Shown here piece by piece: positions 7,961-15,500 of a stretch of 64,000 bases of DNA. Source of the DNA: Streptomyces sp. NBRC 110035 (GTDB lineage Bacteria > Actinomycetota > Actinomycetes > Streptomycetales > Streptomycetaceae); contig NZ_BBNN01000024.1 of NCBI RefSeq assembly GCF_000829695.1, positions 62,001 to 126,000 on the forward strand, in the 5' to 3' direction. The notes beneath the pieces are model-generated. The model worked only from the letters and a program-made list of their open reading frames with translations, made no database searches and was not told the DNA's origin. The stretch's first letter is position 1; each line of letters starts with the position of its first letter. Made by a program: the position numbers and the translations under genes.

Positions 7961-9738
7961 TCGGCGTGGCGCCACCGTCCTACGACCCGGCGGCCCCGAC
8001 CACGGCAGGCACCCTGCCCGTGGGCGCGCCCGCCACCGTCCGCGCCTATGTGGGCGAGCTCCTCCGCAGGCATCGCAGGGCCTTCGTGCTCCTGATCACG
8101 GTGAACACCGTCGCGGTGATCTCCTCGATGGTCGGCCCGTATCTGCTGGGCGGCCTGGTGGAGCGCGTCTCGGACCGCGCACGGGAGCTCCACCTGGGTC
8201 CCACCGCCGCACTGTTCGTGCTGGCGCTGGTCGTCCAGGCGGTGTTCGTGCGGCAGGTGCGGCTGCGCGGGGCGATGCTCGGCGAGCGGATGCTGGCCGA
8301 TCTGCGTGAGGACTTCCTGGTGCGGTCGGTCGGGCTGCCGCCCGGTGTGCTGGAGCGGGCCGGGACGGGTGACCTGCTGTCCCGGATCACGACCGACATC
8401 GACCGGCTCGGCAACGCGATGCGCGAGGCGGTGCCCCAGCTGGCCATCGGCGTGGTGTGGGCGGTGCTGCTGCTGGGCGGCCTGGTCGTCACGGCCCCCG
8501 AACTGGCGCCGGCCGTGCTGGTCGCCGTTCCGCTGCTGGTGGCCGGCTGCCGCTGGTACTTCCGGCGGGCGCCGGCCGCGTACCGCTCCGAGGCCGCCGG
8601 GTACGCCGCCGTGGCCGCGGCCCTCGCCGAGACCGTGGACGCGGGGCGGACCATCGAGGCGCACCGCCTCAGCGAGCGCCGGGTGACGCTGTCGGACCAG
8701 CGGGTCAGGGAGTGGACGGCCTGGGAGCGCTACACGCTGTGGCTGCGGTCTGTGCTCTTCCCCGTCGTCAACATCACCCATGTGACCGTGCTCGGCTCGG
8801 TGCTGATGATCGGTGGCGTCTTCGTCCTGCAGGGCTGGACAGACGTCGGCCAGCTGACGACCGGAGCGCTGCTGGCACAGATGCTCGTCGACCCGGTGGG
8901 GCTGATCCTGCGCTGGTACGACGAGTTGCAGGTGGCCCAGGTGTCGCTGGCCCGGCTGGTCGGGGTACGGGACATCGAGCCCGACGCCGGTGACGCCGCC
9001 CTGGCCCCCGACGGGCGCCAGGTGCGGGCCGATCGGGTGCACTTCGGCTACCGCGAGGGTGTCGACGTGCTGCGCAAGGTGTCGCTCGAGGTCGCGCCCG
9101 GCACCAGGCTGGCGCTGGTCGGCCCCTCCGGCGCGGGCAAGTCCACCCTGGGACGGCTGCTCGCCGGGATCTACGCTCCCCGGGACGGCACGGTGACCCT
9201 GGGCAGCGCCGAGCTGTCCCGGATGACCGCCGAAGACGTCCGCACCCATGTGGCCCTGGTCAACCAGGAGCACCACGTCTTCGTGGGTTCCCTGCGCGAC
9301 AACCTGCGGCTCGCCCGGGCGGGTGCCGAGGACGCCGAGTTGTGGGCGGCGCTCGGCGCGGTCGGCGCGGACGGCTGGGCGCGTGCGCTCGACGACGGCC
9401 TCGACAGCGAGGTCGGCTCGGGCGGGCTGGCGCTCACCCCGGCCCAGGCACAGCAGATCGCGCTGGCCCGTCTGGTCCTGGCCGACCCTCACACGCTGGT
9501 GCTGGACGAGGCGACCTCGCTGCTCGACCCCCGCGCGGCCCGGCACCTGGAACGCTCACTGGCCCGCGTCCTCGACGGCCGCACCGTCGTCGCCATCGCC
9601 CACCGCCTGCACACCGCACACGACGCCGACGTCATCGCCGTCGTCGAGGACGGTTGCATCAGCGAGCTGGGCAGCCACGACGAACTGGTCGCGGCGGACG
9701 GCGCGTACGCGGCACTGTGGCGCTCCTGGCACGGGTGA
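7957..9738 (+). CDS. ABC half-exporter B: intact Walker A/B and H-loop but degenerate signature motif
   Basis: A 593-residue partner of the upstream gene. The membrane domain (about residues 40-340) is followed by an ATPase domain with Walker A GPSGAGKST (residues 389-397), Walker B LVLDEATSLLD including the catalytic Glu, and H-loop IAHRLHTAHD. The signature position reads LTPAQAQQIALARL instead of LSGGQ. Combined with half A, one composite ATP site (Walker A, B and H-loop from B; signature from A) would be canonical, and the other would be dead on both sides. Asymmetric heterodimeric exporters are known, but both partners here carry the damage on opposite faces. Translation is coupled through ATGA. 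Confidence 0.9.
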   Translation: MIGVAPPSYDPAAPTTAGTLPVGAPATVRAYVGELLRRHRRAFVLLITVNTVAVISSMVGPYLLGGLVERVSDRARELHLGPTAALFVLALVVQAVFVRQVRLRGAMLGERMLADLREDFLVRSVGLPPGVLERAGTGDLLSRITTDIDRLGNAMREAVPQLAIGVVWAVLLLGGLVVTAPELAPAVLVAVPLLVAGCRWYFRRAPAAYRSEAAGYAAVAAALAETVDAGRTIEAHRLSERRVTLSDQRVREWTAWERYTLWLRSVLFPVVNITHVTVLGSVLMIGGVFVLQGWTDVGQLTTGALLAQMLVDPVGLILRWYDELQVAQVSLARLVGVRDIEPDAGDAALAPDGRQVRADRVHFGYREGVDVLRKVSLEVAPGTRLALVGPSGAGKSTLGRLLAGIYAPRDGTVTLGSAELSRMTAEDVRTHVALVNQEHHVFVGSLRDNLRLARAGAEDAELWAALGAVGADGWARALDDGLDSEVGSGGLALTPAQAQQIALARLVLADPHTLVLDEATSLLDPRAARHLERSLARVLDGRTVVAIAHRLHTAHDADVIAVVEDGCISELGSHDELVAADGAYAALWRSWHG

Positions 9739-9864
9739 GCACGGGTGAGTGCCTGCCCGTCGTCCCATGAACGGGCCCCTCACCGACGGGGGCTGTGAGA
9801 CCACGCAGCCGGGGGATCCCCCGCTCGTGCCCGGCCGATGGCAGCGGTCGCCGTGTCGTCGGCC

Positions 9865-9895
9865 ACCTGGGCTTCGTCCTCGACGAAGCCCAGGT
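9865..9895. terminator. Bidirectional terminator hairpin
   Basis: Thirteen-base perfect arms, ACCTGGGCTTCGT and ACGAAGCCCAGGT, with a 5-base loop. The hairpin lies between the convergent ABC exporter B gene (ends 9738) and the aminopeptidase gene, whose stop codon begins in its last base. Confidence 0.8.
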
Positions 9896-10713
9896 CAGCG
9901 TCCGGTCGCCGATGATTTCCGCTGGTCCTCCAGCCCTTCATCGCCCTGAGGGCGTCGGGTGAGCACGAGCGGGCCGGTCTCGGTGATGGCAACCGTGTGC
10001 TCGGAATGAGCGGTGCGCGAGCCGTCGGCCGAGCGGATCGTCCAGCCGTCCGGGTCGAAAACGATCTTGTTGGTGCCGGCGGCGAACCAGGGCTCGATCG
10101 CGATCGTCAGGCCGGGACGCAGCTTCCAACCGCGGCCGGGACGACCGTCGTTGGGGATGTGCAGGTCCTCGTGCATCGTGCGGCCGATACCGTGACCGCC
10201 GAACTCCAGGTTGACCGGGTAGCCGTACTCGGCGGCGACCGCGCCGATGGCCGCCGAGATGTCCCCGAGCCTGTTGCCCGGCCGGGCGACCTCGATCGCG
10301 GCTTCCAGGGCGACCTCGGTGGCCTCGATCAGCCGCAGGTCCTCCTCGGCCGGGGTGCCGACGATCACGGAGTGGGCCGAGTCCGCGGCCCAGCCGTCGA
10401 TGACCACCGCCATGTCCATGGTCAGCAGGTCCCCGTCGCGCAGCGTGTAGCTGTGCGGCAGTCCGTGCAGCACGGCGTCATTGACCGAGAGGCACACCAC
10501 GTTGCGGAACGGGCCCTTGCCGAACGAGGGCTCGTAGTCCCAGTAGCAGGACTCCGCACCGCGTTCCTTGATCCGGCGGCGGGCGTGATGCTCCAGGTCC
10601 AGCAGGTTGACCCCTACTGCGGCGAGGTCGGCGAGTTCGGCCAGTACCTGGCCGACGAACTGTCCGGTGACGTGCATACGCTCGATGTCTTTGGGAGATT
10701 TGTGCTCGATCAC
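9895..10713 (-). CDS. map: Type I methionine aminopeptidase
   Basis: A 272-residue MetAP1, a metalloprotease that removes initiator methionine after deformylation. All five metal ligands are visible: D100 (TMDMAVV), D111 (WAADSAHS), H174 (GGHGIGRT), E207 (IAIEPWF) and E238 (SEHTVAI); H83 (HGLP) is also present. The GTG start at 10711-10713 has GAGG nine bases upstream. The frame stays open another 229 codons upstream, but that sequence runs antisense through the neighbouring HTH gene and is not coding. Streptomycetes usually have more than one map gene; this one is divergent from a small HTH gene and not near ribosomal protein genes, so it is likely an accessory copy. Confidence 0.93.
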   Translation of the reverse strand: MIEHKSPKDIERMHVTGQFVGQVLAELADLAAVGVNLLDLEHHARRRIKERGAESCYWDYEPSFGKGPFRNVVCLSVNDAVLHGLPHSYTLRDGDLLTMDMAVVIDGWAADSAHSVIVGTPAEEDLRLIEATEVALEAAIEVARPGNRLGDISAAIGAVAAEYGYPVNLEFGGHGIGRTMHEDLHIPNDGRPGRGWKLRPGLTIAIEPWFAAGTNKIVFDPDGWTIRSADGSRTAHSEHTVAITETGPLVLTRRPQGDEGLEDQRKSSATGR

Positions 10714-10743
10714 TGCGGTCCTCGATTCCCCGGGGCACTGACA

Positions 10744-10757
10744 GGTATATTTATACC
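10744..10757. promoter_or_regulatory. Palindromic operator candidate between map and HTH gene
   Basis: GGTATA-TT-TATACC is a perfect inverted repeat with 6-base arms in an otherwise GC-rich gap. Read toward map it contains TATAAAT, a plausible -10 box for that gene, and it sits 11 bases upstream of the -35 box of the HTH gene. A protein bound here could control both. The adjacent one-domain HTH protein is the obvious candidate, but that is inference. Confidence 0.55.
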
Positions 10758-10768
10758 AGGGGGAGTGG

Positions 10769-10797
10769 TTGCCGCCGGTCACCTGCGGCTCTAGCAT
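10769..10797 (+). promoter_or_regulatory. Leaderless promoter of the HTH gene
   Basis: TTGCCG (10769-10774), a 17-base spacer, and TAGCAT (10792-10797) match the streptomycete sigma-70-type consensus. The expected transcription start falls within a base or two of the ATG at 10804, and there is no ribosome binding site, so the message is probably leaderless. Confidence 0.55.
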
Positions 10798-10803
10798 GTG
10801 CGC

Positions 10804-11070
10804 ATGGTTCGCTATCCGCTCGCCCCCGAACAGATCGAGGCGGGCCGACGCCTCGGGGCCGCGTTGCGCTCCGCCCGGGCCGGACGCAGCCCCGTCGAAG
10901 TGGCCTCGGCGGCGGAGATCTCGCCGGAGACCCTCCGCAAGATCGAGACCGGTCGGCTGCCGACGCCCGCGTTCGGCACCGTCGTCCGGCTCAGCGAGGT
11001 ACTCGGCATACCACTGTCCGAACTCGGCGCCGTCTGGCGCACCGATCCCGCCCTGAGCAAGGCCTCCTAG
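10804..11070 (+). CDS. Single-domain Xre/Cro-type HTH protein
   Basis: An 88-residue protein that is little more than a Cro/CI helix-turn-helix: PVEVASAAEISPETLRKIE is helix 2-turn-helix 3, followed by VVRLSEVLGIPLSELG. It begins with a short N-terminal arm (MVRYPLAPEQ). It has no ligand or dimerisation domain. The ATG at 10804 is chosen because a good promoter places transcription initiation there; a GTG at 10798 is in the same frame. The divergent neighbour is map, with a shared palindrome, suggesting it controls the aminopeptidase gene and itself. Confidence 0.85.
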   Translation: MVRYPLAPEQIEAGRRLGAALRSARAGRSPVEVASAAEISPETLRKIETGRLPTPAFGTVVRLSEVLGIPLSELGAVWRTDPALSKAS

Positions 11071-11583
11071 CAGCGGTCCTTCGCGGTGCGGCGCCGTCGT
11101 CCACGGGCCGCACCCGTCCTTGAGGAGCCGGGCGGGCTGCTCGTCCAGGGTGAACCGGCCGGTGTCGATCGCGGCCCCCAACCGGTGCGCAGCGCCGCGG
11201 CCCTTCGCGATCCCCCGGCGGACCGTCTCGCGCCCGTCGTCGGTGAACCCCTGGCAGCGCATGCGAGGACCCGGGTGCCGCGCCGCTCCGGCAGCGGCAG
11301 GCCCGGTTCCCGGAGCTCCCCCGGACGGCGGCCGGCCGCGGACCGGCAGACGCCGGCATCCGCGATGTCGCACACACGGGCCGGCCGTCGCCGCCGGCAT
11401 CGTCCGCGGCGACCTGCCCCTGTCCCGCAGGCCACCGCCATCACCGACCGATGGGGCGCCGACGGCTACGACCGCCTGTCCGGGACTCTCGCCGCCCTCG
11501 CGACGACCGCCTCCGCGCCCGTCCCACTCGGCGGCTGCCCCACCTGTTCACCGTCCTCGCTCCGGCCTCGGCCGCGGCAGCGC
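11071..11583. other. Intergenic stretch, no gene I can support
   Basis: Between the HTH gene and the arsO gene there is no recognisable complete gene. On the minus strand, about 11105-11310, one frame gives a protein-like segment (GFTDDGRETVRRGIAKGRG, then AAIDTGRFTLDEQPARLL) with ordinary amino acid composition, unlike the Arg/Pro-rich noise of neighbouring frames. It has no convincing start or end of its own and I cannot assign a family; it may be a gene remnant. Confidence 0.35.
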
Positions 11584-12770
11584 TCACCGCCCGGCACGCC
11601 ACGCCGACCGGCCGGACGGGCCGGCGGCCCTGCCGGAAGGCGAGGCCCGGTCCGTCGCCGCCGAAGTGCGGGAGACGATCGGCACGTCGGGCCGGCGCCG
11701 GGTGGGTCGTCCTCGGGCGCCGAGAAGCCCGGCGATCTCTCGGGCCGCGTCGCGAGCCGGCCGTCCGACGCCGATGAGCGTGGCGGAGGCGGGGCCCGTC
11801 CAGTCGCCGTAACCGAGGAGGTGCAGCCGAGGTTCCTCCACGGAGCGGGTGCCCCGGGTGGCGATGCGGCCGCGCGGGCCGCGCAGGCCCAGGGGTGGCA
11901 GGTGCGAGAGGGCCGGCCGGAAGCCGGTGCACCAGATCACCACGTCGGCGGGCGTCCTCGTACCGTCGGCCCGGACGACACCGTCGCGGTCGAGGCGTAC
12001 GAACAGGGGCGAGGCCTTGAGCAGTCCGGCGTCCCGGGCCTCGCGCACCGGCGGTACGGCGACGATGTCCCCCAGTGAGGCGATGCCTCCGGTGTCGGTG
12101 CGGCCTTCGTCGAGGGCGCGGCGGCGGGCGGTGGCCGCGTCGAACAGGGCGCGGCCGTCGATGTCGTCGGTGAGGAAGCGGGGTGGACGCCGGGTCACCC
12201 AGGTCAGTTCGGTGTCGTGGGCGAGGTCGGCGGCGATCTGCGCGCCGGAGTTGCCGCCCCGACGACGATCACGCGTCGGCCCGCGAAGTCCTGCGGTCGG
12301 CGGTAGGAGACGGTGTGCAGTTGCCGGCCCGCGAAGTCCCCACGGCCCGGGACGGCGGGGAGGAAGGGGCGCCACCAGGTACCGGTCGCGCTGATCACCG
12401 CGCGTGCGTGCCAGGTGCCGGAGTCGGTCTCCACTCGCAGCAGCCGTCCGTCGTCGTGCACGCCGAGCACCTGGACCGGCCGCTGCACGGGAAGCTCGTA
12501 CCGCTTCTCGTAGTCGCTCAAGTACGCCACCACGTGTCCGGCGTCGGGGTACTCCTCGCCCGGCTGCGTCGGCATGAGGCGGCCGGGGAGGGAGGAGAAG
12601 GCGGCCGGGGAGAACAGGTGCAGCGAGTCCCAGGTGTGCTGCCAGGCCCCGCCAGGGGTGGCCCGGGCATCGAGGACGACGAAGTCCAGGCCCTGGCGGC
12701 GCAGGTGGTAGCCGGCGGCGAGCCCTGCCTGGCCGCCGCCGATCACCACCACGTCGGTGTGCCCTGTCAT
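11584..12770 (-). pseudogene. arsO: ArsO-type flavin monooxygenase, one-base frameshift
   Basis: Two overlapping minus-strand frames make one ArsO-like flavoprotein of about 395 residues. The first, from ATG at 12770, has the FAD motif [17 protein letters not shown] and [11 protein letters not shown] and runs to RRVIVVG; the second continues with [12 protein letters not shown] (NADPH-binding motif), [18 protein letters not shown] and [15 protein letters not shown]. The join needs one extra base in the CCCC run at 12257-12260 (GGGG in the gene). The gene lies 214 bases downstream of acr3 in the arsenic island, the usual ArsO context. The C-terminal tail beyond the family's end is Arg/Pro-rich. 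This could be a true recent inactivation or a homopolymer sequencing error. Confidence 0.8.
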
Positions 12771-12984
12771 GCCGCCCGCGCCGCCGCCCCACGCGTGGTG
12801 CACCGTACGGTGCGGGCCACGACCTCGCCCTGCCGTCCGGGACGGGAGCCCTGGCGCACGGCTTCCCCGTGCACGACACGGTTCGCGACGGGCGTGTGCT
12901 CGTGGCGGACGGCGGCTGCGCGGTCGTGGCGGACACCGAGGGCCGTGGCGGTCGTCCCCTGTGTGCGGCAGCCCGGGCGGTGCA

Positions 12985-14091
12985 TCAGTGGCCCCTTCCC
13001 TCAGTGGTCAGAGCGGACGGGGCGAACTTCTTGCGCCAGGCCAGGGACACGTGGACGAGACCGATCAGGACCGGGACCTCGATGAGCGGGCCGACGACTC
13101 CCGACAGGGCCTGGCCGCTGGTCACGCCGAAGGTGGCGATGGCGACCGCGATGGCGAGCTCGAAGTTGTTGCCGGCGGCGGTGAAGGCGAGCGTGGCGGT
13201 GCGGTCGTAGGCCAGGCCGATGGCCTTGCCCAGCAGGAAGGTTCCGGCCCACATCACGGCGAAGTACACCAGCAGCGGCAGCGCGATGCGCACGACGTCC
13301 AGCGGCTGGGAGGTGATGCTCTTGCCCTGCAGGGCGAAGAGGACGACGATCGTGAAGAGCAGGCCGTACAGCGCCCACGGGCCGATCCTCGGCAGGAAGT
13401 CGGACTCGTACTTCTCGCGGCCGAGCTTCTTCTCTCCGAGGCGGCGGGTGAGGAAACCGGCCAGCAGCGGCACGCCGAGGAAGATGACGACGTTCAGGGC
13501 GATCTTCCACATCGAGATGTCCAGGTGCTCGCCGTCGCCCAGGCCCAGCCAGCCGGGCAGCAGGTCGAGGTAGAACCAGCCCAGCAGGCCGAACGCCAAC
13601 ACCTGGAAGACCGAGTTCAGCGCGACGAGTACGGCCGCCGCCTCACGGTCGCCGCAGGCGAGGTCGTTCCAGATGATGACCATGGCGATGCAGCGGGCGA
13701 GGCCGACGATGATCAGGCCGGTGCGGTACTCGGGAAGATCCGGCAAACAGATCCAGGCCAGGGCGAACATCACCGCCGGGCCGGCGGTCCAGTTGATCAC
13801 CAGCGACGAGGCCATGAGCCTGCGGTCGCCCGTGACGGCGTCGAGCCTGTCGTAGCGGACCTTGGCCAGGACCGGGTACATCATGATCAGCAGGCCGATG
13901 GCGATCGGCAGGGAGATGCCGCCGATCTCGACCTTGGCGAGGGTGTCGTTCAGGCCCGGGACGGCCCTGCCCAGGCCGAGCCCGACGGCCATGGCGACGA
14001 GGATCCAGACGGCGAGGAAGCGGTCGAGTGTCGACAGCTTCGCGACGGCCGACGATTCCTCGGTGGTCGCGGGTGCTTCGGTGCGGGTCAC
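12985..14091 (-). CDS. acr3: Arsenite efflux permease, Acr3 family
   Basis: A 368-residue ten-helix membrane protein that exports arsenite. The Acr3 signature is clear: GLARCIAMVIIWNDLACGD, with the conserved functional Cys at residue 134, and FTAAGNNFELAIAVAIATFG with the conserved Glu at residue 311. The GTG start (14089-14091) overlaps the arsR stop as GTGA, with GAGGG upstream, so the two genes are translationally coupled. This is the working core of the arsenic island even if arsO and the thioredoxin genes are damaged. Confidence 0.95.
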   Translation of the reverse strand: MTRTEAPATTEESSAVAKLSTLDRFLAVWILVAMAVGLGLGRAVPGLNDTLAKVEIGGISLPIAIGLLIMMYPVLAKVRYDRLDAVTGDRRLMASSLVINWTAGPAVMFALAWICLPDLPEYRTGLIIVGLARCIAMVIIWNDLACGDREAAAVLVALNSVFQVLAFGLLGWFYLDLLPGWLGLGDGEHLDISMWKIALNVVIFLGVPLLAGFLTRRLGEKKLGREKYESDFLPRIGPWALYGLLFTIVVLFALQGKSITSQPLDVVRIALPLLVYFAVMWAGTFLLGKAIGLAYDRTATLAFTAAGNNFELAIAVAIATFGVTSGQALSGVVGPLIEVPVLIGLVHVSLAWRKKFAPSALTTEGRGH

Positions 14092-14396
14092 GGGCAGGCC
14101 CTCTTGTTGTCGGCGGCGTTGCGGGCGGACTCGGCCAGGTCGGCGAACCCACCGGCGAGCGAGGCGATGACGTCCGGCCGGACCTTGTAGTACGTGTAGC
14201 GGCCGCACGGCTCCGTCTCGACGACACCGGCCTCGCGCAGCACTCTCAGGTGGTTGGAGAGGTTGGTCTGCCGGGCACCGGTCTCCTCCACCAGGTGGGT
14301 GGTGCAGAGCGTCTCCTTGGCGAGCAGGGTCACGATTCGAAGCCTGAGCGGGTCGGCCAGAACCCGGATCAGGTCAGTGTCGACTGACGTCATCAT
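14088..14396 (-). CDS. arsR: ArsR family arsenic-responsive repressor
   Basis: A 102-residue winged-helix repressor. The DNA-recognition helix is GARQTNLSNHLRVLREAG and the wing CGRYTYYKVRPD. Cysteines sit at residues 31 (ETLCTTHL, next to the classic ELCVCDL position), 64 and 101; the canonical vicinal CxC pair is absent, so As(III) binding may use a different set of thiols, as several actinobacterial ArsR proteins do. It is divergent from arsC and overlaps acr3 by four bases. Two near-identical boxes, one inside its own first codons, are candidate operators. A second ATG at 14393 is a possible start. Confidence 0.93.
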   Translation of the reverse strand: MMTSVDTDLIRVLADPLRLRIVTLLAKETLCTTHLVEETGARQTNLSNHLRVLREAGVVETEPCGRYTYYKVRPDVIASLAGGFADLAESARNAADNKRACP

Positions 14397-14429
14397 GGAC
14401 CGACACTCTCACATCAGTGGCGACTGACA
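14376..14429. promoter_or_regulatory. Duplicated ArsR box, 40-bp spacing
   Basis: CAGTGTCGACTGAC (14376-14389) and CAGTGGCGACTGAC (14416-14429) are identical at 13 of 14 bases and start exactly 40 bases apart, close to four helical turns. The first lies in codons 3-7 of arsR and the second just upstream of it, in the arsR-arsC gap; the second is followed by CCACTG, making CAGTGG...CCACTG an inverted repeat. Position suggests binding sites for ArsR controlling both directions. Confidence 0.55.
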
Positions 14430-14488
14430 CCACTGGGTGCTGAAGTCACTCGCACCTGATGCCGTCGTGAGACAAGAGAGACCTCCTG

Positions 14489-14902
14489 ATGTCCGACAAG
14501 CCCTCCGTGCTGTTCGTCTGTGTCCACAACGCCGGCCGCTCGCAGATGGCCGCCGCATGGCTGACCCACCTGGCCGGGGACCGCGTCGAGGTCCGTTCCG
14601 CCGGCTCGAACCCGGGGGCCGGCGTCAACCCGGCCGCCGTCGAGGCCATGCGCGAGGTCGGCATCGACATCTCCGCCGAGGTGCCGAAGATGCTCACCGT
14701 GGACGCGGTCAGGGAGTCGGACGTCTGCATCACCATGGGCTGTGGCGACACCTGCCCCGTCTTCCCCGGCAAGCGGTATCTGGACTGGCGGCTGGAGGAC
14801 CCGGCCGGCCAGGGTGTCGAGGCCGTCCGTCCCATCCGCGACGAGATCAAGGTGCTGGCCGAGGGCCTGATCGAGGAGATCGCCCCGGAGCCGCAGGCAT
14901 GA
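14489..14902 (+). CDS. arsC: Arsenate reductase, thioredoxin-coupled low-molecular-weight phosphatase type
   Basis: A 137-residue enzyme that reduces arsenate to arsenite for export by Acr3. The phosphatase loop C-x5-R is CVHNAGRS with nucleophile C11 and R17. The cysteines completing the disulfide cascade are present in [11 protein letters not shown] (C80, C85, C89), and the [10 protein letters not shown] segment carries the catalytic Asp. This class is regenerated by thioredoxin and thioredoxin reductase, which explains the trxB/trxA relic immediately downstream. The stop overlaps the trxB start as ATGA. It is divergent from arsR. Confidence 0.95.
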   Translation: MSDKPSVLFVCVHNAGRSQMAAAWLTHLAGDRVEVRSAGSNPGAGVNPAAVEAMREVGIDISAEVPKMLTVDAVRESDVCITMGCGDTCPVFPGKRYLDWRLEDPAGQGVEAVRPIRDEIKVLAEGLIEEIAPEPQA

Positions 14903-15114
14903 GCACCACCACGGACGTCCGCGACGTCGTCGTCATCGGCTCGGGCCCCGCGGGCTACGCCGCCGCGCTCTCCACCGCCTCCGCCGGTCCGAACCTCCTC
15001 GTCTTCGGCGGCGCCGTCTTCGTCGGCGGCTCGCTGACGACCACGACCGAGGCCGAGAACCTCCCCGGCTTCCCCAGCCGTGTCCAGGGCCCCGGGCTCA
15101 TGGAGAAGGCGTGA
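14899..15114 (+). pseudogene. trxB: Thioredoxin reductase, N-terminal fragment only
   Basis: Seventy-one residues matching the first quarter of a normal (about 320-residue) thioredoxin reductase: FAD Rossmann motif [21 protein letters not shown], then [17 protein letters not shown] and GPGLMEKA, ending at TGA. The NADPH domain and CxxC redox centre are missing. It starts by ATGA overlap with arsC, so it was an operon member. The sequence right after the break is the C-terminal part of a thioredoxin, so one internal deletion removed most of trxB and the front of trxA. It cannot be active. Confidence 0.88.
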
Positions 15115-15224
15115 TGTCCGTCCCGACCATGAACGTCCACAGGGGCGGAGAAGTCGTCCGGACGATCGTCGGCGCCAAGCCGAAGGCCGCGCCGGAACGC
15201 GAGCCGGCCGACCACCTCGGCTGA
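15114..15224 (+). pseudogene. trxA: Thioredoxin, C-terminal fragment only
   Basis: A 36-residue frame, too short for normal ORF calling, reading SVPTMNVHRGGEVVRTIVGA, then KPKAAPEREPADHLG and a stop. It matches the last third of a thioredoxin (normally VMSIPT, cis-Pro loop, FKxGEVV, VGAxPKxxL). The WCGPC active site is missing. It overlaps the trxB fragment by one base (TGATG) in another frame. The natural thioredoxin stop is retained, so the left end was lost by deletion. Confidence 0.72.
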
Positions 15225-15249
15225 GCGGCGACGTCAAAGGGCCGGCCCT

Positions 15250-15500
15250 TGCGCCGCGGATCGGCACCGAAGGGATCCGGAGCTGCGGTATCGCGGCCGC
15301 ACCCGGTCGGGAGTTCCGCGTCGCCCGGCTGCCGGCCACCGGATCCGGCGTGATCTTCAGGCAATGGCTCGGGGCCGGCTGCCGGAAGCCCGGGCAGTCG
15401 ACGAGGCCCCCCACACACGGGCTTCGCCGGCCGGCGCACGCTCGATGATGCGGAAGATCTGCAGCCGGGCGGGGTCGGCGACGGCCATGAGGACGAGGGG
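15250..15500 (-). pseudogene. Decayed ArsR-family regulator gene
   Basis: Minus-strand codons from about 15497 read LVLMAVADPARLQIFRIIER and APAGEARV, then after loss of one base near 15410 another frame continues GLVDCPGFRQPAPSHCLKI. This is the ArsR fold pattern DPxRLxI..I....GE..VC..L....GxxQPxxSHHLKxL. After SHCLKI the similarity fades into noise, so the wing and C-terminus are lost. It converges on the trxA fragment. It is probably a leftover from an older second arsenic or metal operon. Confidence 0.55.

Noticed and set aside
7063..9546. An 827-residue minus-strand open frame
   Set aside because: Antisense to the two ABC half-exporters with clear motifs on the plus strand.
10714..11400. 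A 229-residue N-terminal extension of the aminopeptidase
   Set aside because: The extension reads antisense through the HTH gene; MetAP length and a GAGG-preceded GTG support the short form.
12771..12984. Small gene between arsO and acr3
   Set aside because: All frames are low-quality; the only longer ones overlap acr3 or the arsO start and match nothing.
14899..15114. Short functional flavoprotein
   Set aside because: It ends after the first FAD motif without NADPH domain or redox cysteines; only a fragment.
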